A stretch of DNA of 64,000 nt, from contig CAJTEE010000009.1 of the NCBI GenBank assembly GCA_910575275.1, positions 62,001 through 126,000 of the forward strand, in the 5' to 3' direction. Position 1 is the stretch's first letter; every line of letters starts with the position of its first letter. A program made the translations under genes and the position numbers. The notes beneath the pieces were generated by a model that had not been told where the DNA came from, searched no databases, and saw only the letters and a list, made by a program, of their open reading frames with translations. This DNA comes from Lachnospiraceae bacterium (GTDB lineage: Bacteria; Bacillota; Clostridia; Lachnospirales; Lachnospiraceae). Shown here in pieces: positions 59,898-64,000 of this stretch.

Positions 59898-62087
59898 ATG
59901 TGGAAGGACTACTCCAAAAGCTATATTAAAAATAACCGTGCATCCAGTATATCAATTATGGCGGCTGCTCTTGTTGCCACCATGTTTTTGTCGCTGTTGT
60001 GCAGCATAGCTTACAATTTTTGGGCGTATGATGTGGAACAAACCATATTGGAGGAGGGTGACTGGCAGGGGCGCATTGTTTGTGAATCATTAAGTTCTGA
60101 TGATTTATCTATGTTATGTCAATTTGCGAATGTAGAAAAAGCAGCCATCAACGAGGAATTATCCCAAAAAGAAAAAGTAGTGGCGGATGTTTATTTTAAG
60201 AATGCCAGAACGATTTATCGTGATATGCCACTAATTGCAGCACAGCTTGGGCTAAATAAAGATTCCATCCATTACAACTCATTGCTCCTGTCCCGCTATT
60301 TTATACATGACCCAGAGGATGCAACGCCGCCAATGCTTTTGGCACTGTATGCGGTGATACTGATTATTGTGGCGGTGTCATTGATTTTAATTATACGAGG
60401 CTCTTTTGAATTATCCATGAATGCCAGAATCCACCAATTTGGTATATTTTCGAGTATTGGGGCTACACCGAGGCAAATTAGAACCTGTCTGTTGCAGGAA
60501 GCGATGGCTTTAAGCATACTGCCAATGCTTATTGGAAGTATGTCGGGGATTTTAATAAGCTATGGGGTTATAAAAGCGGTCAATTTTTTTGCTTCGGATG
60601 TATCTGGACGCCACGAAGCTGTTTTTCAGTATCATCCGTCTATATTTGCGGCTACGGTTTTCATTTCGTTCGTAACTGTAATTTTTTCTGCGTGGATTCC
60701 CGCAAGAAAACTGAGCAGGATGACGCCGCTTGAAGCAATCAGAAATACGAGCGGTTTATTGTTAAAGAAAAAGAAACATTCTCGGTTTTTATCTTGTATT
60801 TTTGGCATGAAAGGGGAACTTGCAGGAAACGCATTAAAAGCCCAAAAGAAACATTTACGGATATCTACATTGTCATTATTGCTGTCCTTTCTGGGTTTTT
60901 CTATCATGATTTGCTTTACTACCCTTGCAGATATCAGTACCAGGTATACTTATTTTGAACGGTATCAGGATGTGTGGGACATCATGGTAACCTTAAAGGA
61001 CACGGAAATATCGGTTTTTGGCTTAACAGATGAATTGCAGGATATTTCGGGTATAAAAGATGCCACGGTATATCAAAAAGCCAAAGCTTTGACATTTCTG
61101 CCAGAGGGGTTGCAGAGCGATGAACTGTCATCACTTGGTGGGCTTGAATCAGTTTCGGGAACACCGAATGAAAATGGGCAGTTTCAAGTATCTGCACCGA
61201 TTGTTATTTTGGATGACAGGGGTTTTTTAAACTTCTGTTCACAGATTGGGATTACGCCAAGTCTTGATGGCGCAATCGTATTAAACCAGATTTGGGATAG
61301 CATAAACAGCAATTTCCGCTATAAAGAATATGTTCCATTTGTAAGGGAGAATAACCAAAAAACAATACTTTATAAAAATGATAAAATCGTAGAAATCCCT
61401 GTTTTATCTTATACACAGAAATCCCCCGCATTGAGGGAAGAATATGATAATTATGCCCTTGTACATTTTATCCCGCTTACTATGTGGAATAAAACTTTGG
61501 GAGGGGTATGTGAAGCTGAATCCGACAGTTATATCCGTATTTTTTCAAATGGAACCGCAAATCTTACGGATTTAAACGCTTTAGAACAGGAAATCGTGCG
61601 GCTTGTATCGGAGCAATATGAAATTGAAAGTGAAAACCGAATACAGGAAAGATTGTCTAATGACAGTTTAATCCAAGGCATGGTAATGATTTTGGGAGCT
61701 TTTTGTGTATTGCTTGCCATTATTGGAATTGCGAATGTTTTTTCAAATACGTTAGGGTTTCTCCGTCAAAGGAAACGGGAATTTGCCCAATATATGTCCA
61801 TTGGATTGACACCGCAGGAAATGAGGAAAATGTTCTGTATTGAAGCGTTTGCAATAGCAGGGAAACCACTTTTGATTACATTGCTGCTTACCCTATTGTT
61901 TGTGCAATTTGCCGTAACAGCAAGCTATTTAGACCCGATGGTATTCTGGTCGGAAGCCCCGATTCTGCCTATTTTGATATTTGCGGCTGCGATTGTATTG
62001 TTTGTTGCGCTTGCTTATTATATTGGCGGAAGGCGTCTTTTGCAGTGTGACTTGAATGAAACATTGCGGAATGATGCGTTGATTTAG
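59898..62087 (+). CDS. FtsX-type ABC permease (BceB/antimicrobial-peptide-resistance-like)
   Basis: The 729-residue permease has an N-terminal membrane segment (MAAALVATMFLSLLCSIAYN), two FtsX domains and about eight to ten membrane segments. Conserved FtsX motifs appear twice: GIFSSIGATPRQIRTCLLQE and AQYMSIGLTPQEMRKMFCIE. Coupled with a kinase, regulator and MacB-type ATPase, it most resembles systems that detect or resist peptide antibiotics (BceAB type). The usual large BceB loop is not clear, so the substrate remains open. ATG 59898 has GCGGAGG 8 bases upstream. Confidence 0.88.
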   Translation: MWKDYSKSYIKNNRASSISIMAAALVATMFLSLLCSIAYNFWAYDVEQTILEEGDWQGRIVCESLSSDDLSMLCQFANVEKAAINEELSQKEKVVADVYFKNARTIYRDMPLIAAQLGLNKDSIHYNSLLLSRYFIHDPEDATPPMLLALYAVILIIVAVSLILIIRGSFELSMNARIHQFGIFSSIGATPRQIRTCLLQEAMALSILPMLIGSMSGILISYGVIKAVNFFASDVSGRHEAVFQYHPSIFAATVFISFVTVIFSAWIPARKLSRMTPLEAIRNTSGLLLKKKKHSRFLSCIFGMKGELAGNALKAQKKHLRISTLSLLLSFLGFSIMICFTTLADISTRYTYFERYQDVWDIMVTLKDTEISVFGLTDELQDISGIKDATVYQKAKALTFLPEGLQSDELSSLGGLESVSGTPNENGQFQVSAPIVILDDRGFLNFCSQIGITPSLDGAIVLNQIWDSINSNFRYKEYVPFVRENNQKTILYKNDKIVEIPVLSYTQKSPALREEYDNYALVHFIPLTMWNKTLGGVCEAESDSYIRIFSNGTANLTDLNALEQEIVRLVSEQYEIESENRIQERLSNDSLIQGMVMILGAFCVLLAIIGIANVFSNTLGFLRQRKREFAQYMSIGLTPQEMRKMFCIEAFAIAGKPLLITLLLTLLFVQFAVTASYLDPMVFWSEAPILPILIFAAAIVLFVALAYYIGGRRLLQCDLNETLRNDALI

Positions 62088-62812
62088 CAGATAAAGATTT
62101 ATGAAACAGACAGAATGGGTGTTGTGTACTGTCCGCGGAAGCAAAACTCACAATAAAATTAGTCTGCAAATAAAAAGTCAAGAAGAAATTGATGAACTTT
62201 GAAAAATTTATACAGGTTAAAAAATAAGTACTACAAAAAGGCCACCGCGTAACGCTGGCCTGATGAAAAGCAAGGGGATTTATTTAAGATTCTTCGGCTT
62301 CCGCAAGCGTGGCAAGATACTCCTTTAAGATGTATTAGCAATGGTCAATACCAGATTTACTCATTGCCTGTTCAATCTACTGGGCATCACATGGACGCCT
62401 AAGGGTTCAACCTGCGTAAAACGAATGCTGCGAATGAGGGCTGGTTGGCTGGCTAATTTACGGACGTAAAGTTCCAGGAGGATACGGCCAGGCCACTTGC
62501 ACCACTCATCCTAACAGCTTAAGCAACAAGTTGGATAACATCCTAACTGGATGTTAGGAATATTAACCATAAATATATTGTAGTAAGAATGCAAATTTTA
62601 TTTTCTGATTAAATTAAACTTAATAGGGAGAAAAATATATTGAACAATCAAAAGTTCTTTACTAAAATAAGTTTCCATAAAAAGATAATATTTTGAAGTA
62701 AACTGTGCTATAGTTAAGTCATTATACGAAACCTGGAACACTGGTCTAATAAAGAAACAAGATAGATGATATTGGATGGTTATGGTTGAAATTTATTGGA
62801 GGGCCTCCATTT
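62088..62812. other. 725-bp stretch with remnants and no intact gene
   Basis: Between the permease gene and the rhuM remnant only broken frames are seen. A minus-strand remnant lies at 62284-62376, and the 62560-62760 part is very AT-rich. It seems to be a graveyard of old insertions. Confidence 0.5.
62284..62376 (-). pseudogene. C-terminal remnant of an unknown small protein
   Basis: The minus-strand frame reads IEQAMSKSGIDHC, stop, then YILKEYLATLAEAEES and stop at 62284. Composition is protein-like, but no start or ribosome site is present. It is the end of an older gene with an in-frame stop. Confidence 0.3.
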
Positions 62813-63317
62813 ATGGAAAAGGAAATTGTTTTATTTGAAGATAATGGCCTTAAACTTGAAGTACCAGTGACACCAGAAGAAGAAACTGTATGACTGAATC
62901 GTGCACAAATGGCAGAACTGTTTGATAGGGATATTAAGACGATAGGAAAACATATTGCAAATGCCAAACGTGAAGAACTGGAAGGTCGGAGGTAGTCGCA
63001 AATTTTGCGACTACCACTCAGCATGGCGCGATAGAAGGAAAAACGCAGACCCATATGACAGAATATTATAATTTAGATGTTATAATATCAGTTGGATATC
63101 GTGTAAAATCAAAGCGTGGTATTGTTTTTTGCAAATGGGCAAGTTCTGTTCTGAAGCAATATATTATTCAGGGATATGCTGTGAATAATAATCGTATCAA
63201 TCAATTGGGAGAAGTGATACAGATTATGAAAAAACGGAAAATGCTTTGGATAAGAACGGAGTTTTGTTTATAAATGGAAAGAAAATGATAGATGATCATA
63301 CATTCGTTGCATTATAG
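62813..63317 (+). pseudogene. RhuM/Fic-associated family protein, broken by a stop and frameshifts
   Basis: ATG 62813 starts MEKEIVLFEDNGLKLEVPVT. The frame meets TGA at 62891-62893, where Trp is expected before LNRAQMAELFDRDIKTIGKH. A frameshift near 62992 brings ANFATTTQHGAIEGKTQTHM, then TEYYNLDVIISVGYRVKSKR, GIVFCKWASSVLKQY. Another shift near 63230 gives NALDKNGVLFINGKKM. Together they rebuild the N-terminal RhuM family body (virulence RhuM-like, often linked to restriction or Fic genes). The gene is inactive. Confidence 0.82.
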
Positions 63318-63814
63318 CTGAATCCGGGCCAGAAGATATGGAGATGATGGTTACAGTGATTCTGAATTGTTTAAAATGATCATATAGCTTTTGGGATTTT
63401 TGTAACAGTTCCGAAAACCATTTTACTAACTTTAAGTATTACCTAATTTCCTCAGAAAAATAGAGGACAGAAAAACTTTATCAACACAAAATCTGGTAAC
63501 AGAAAATGGAATATCCTTCAACCCCGCATAAATCCAGCATTCCATCCCAAAGTTCGCAAGACAGATGGGAATGTAAGCCCGATTTGGGCCTTTATCCCGG
63601 AACTCCTGATATATGCAGGAAAGCCGCATAAAATCAGAGGTCCCGGTTAAGTCCTTGAACCTATTTTTTGCGGTGTATATAATAAAAGTGTAGCAATGCT
63701 TTTCTTGCGGAAGGAAGAACATATGGCAAGAATCGCAGAGATAGGAATTCAGAGTTTCGAGAGAATAATGTTTTCAAATTTGCTATTTTTTCGGAATAGA
63801 CTTTTGTTTGTATA
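63318..63814. other. 497-bp stretch with no intact gene
   Basis: A minus-strand frame covers 63432-63722 (TGTSDFMRLSCIYQEFRDKG) but has no recognised family or ribosome site. I see nothing else that can be supported. Confidence 0.4.
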
Positions 63815-63994
63815 GGATCACTGTATTTATGCTGTGAATTTGACGTGAAAACTTTAAGTCCCACATACAGGCTGATGATCGGGGCAGTCGGAGCCAGCAA
63901 TGCATTTGCGATTTCCAAAAGGCTGGGACTTGGGGATGACCTGATTGAGGACGCCAAAGAATTTCTGAAAAAAGATCAGAGACGGGGAATGTAG
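63815..63994 (+). pseudogene. mutS2: mutS2 fragment
   Basis: The frame (open from 63815) reads [52 protein letters not shown] and then stops at 63992. The PTYRLxIG...SNAFxISKRLGL stretch is the characteristic end of the MutS2 ATPase domain. There is no start and no upstream MutS2 sequence, and the Smr and linker regions are missing. It is either a remnant or a piece of a gene cut by insertion. Confidence 0.7.
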
Positions 63995-64000
63995 AAAAGG

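Noticed and set aside
63432-63722. 96-residue minus-strand protein
   Set aside because: No ribosome site and no recognised family; surroundings are decayed DNA. Cannot be supported.

Overview
The window looks like the chromosome of a spore-forming, Clostridium cluster XIVa / Lachnospiraceae-type Firmicute. The support is an intact spoIVA, rpsB-tsf with strong AGGAGG ribosome sites and Firmicutes codon style, a LivHMGF-type amino-acid importer, and conjugative modules typical of gut Clostridia. The species cannot be fixed from the sequence alone. Layout: 1-2335 backbone (livH, livM, 5' end of livG); 2336-39677 a ~37.3 kb integrative conjugative element (ICE) inserted in the Walker A codons of livG; 39678-50512 backbone (3' end of livG, livF, spoIVA, a beta-CASP nuclease, rnhA, an LprI-like lipoprotein/membrane protein candidate, a hybrid kinase, rpsB, tsf); 50513-64000 an accessory and decaying zone. 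The accessory zone holds a metal-efflux locus with AraC/ArsR regulators, broken feo genes, a BceRSAB-like two-component/ABC module, then rhuM and mutS2 remnants. || The ICE is a Tn1549/CTn-like element with a large serine recombinase. Its left part carries the recombinase, small regulators, MobC and a MOBP relaxase. An AT-rich cargo follows (winged-helix regulator, MFS exporter, TetR). A long leftward transfer operon, read from about 39.5 kb down to 11.3 kb, encodes a replication/DnaD-like protein, DUF5348, PcfB, VirD4, Maff2, a VirB6/TrbL-like membrane protein, PrgI, VirB4, a DUF6674-like protein, an NlpC/P60 hydrolase, DUF4315 and DUF4366 proteins, TopB, a 1713-aa antirestriction-type polyvalent protein and two small proteins. 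|| The ICE is itself invaded twice, each time in a transfer gene. A 6,389-bp Tn4451-like mobilizable element (serine recombinase, RHH regulator, TnpY-like ATPase, MobV relaxase, TnpW) splits virD4, and its removal rebuilds a 597-aa frame exactly. A 958-nt group II intron without a maturase gene splits maff2, with recognisable 5' GTGCG, domain V and EBS1/IBS1 pairing, and splicing rebuilds a 71-aa protein exactly. Removal of the ICE likewise rebuilds a 252-aa LivG. The result is a three-level nested arrangement in which host transport and ICE transfer both depend on excision or splicing. || Other notable structure: a shared basic C-terminal KPS[IL]R tail on four unrelated ICE proteins; a perfectly symmetric array of six 12-bp repeats between maff2 and virD4; a duplicated two-hairpin oriT-like block in front of mobC and in front of the polyvalent protein gene; and a 215-nt out-of-frame overlap of prgI and virB4.
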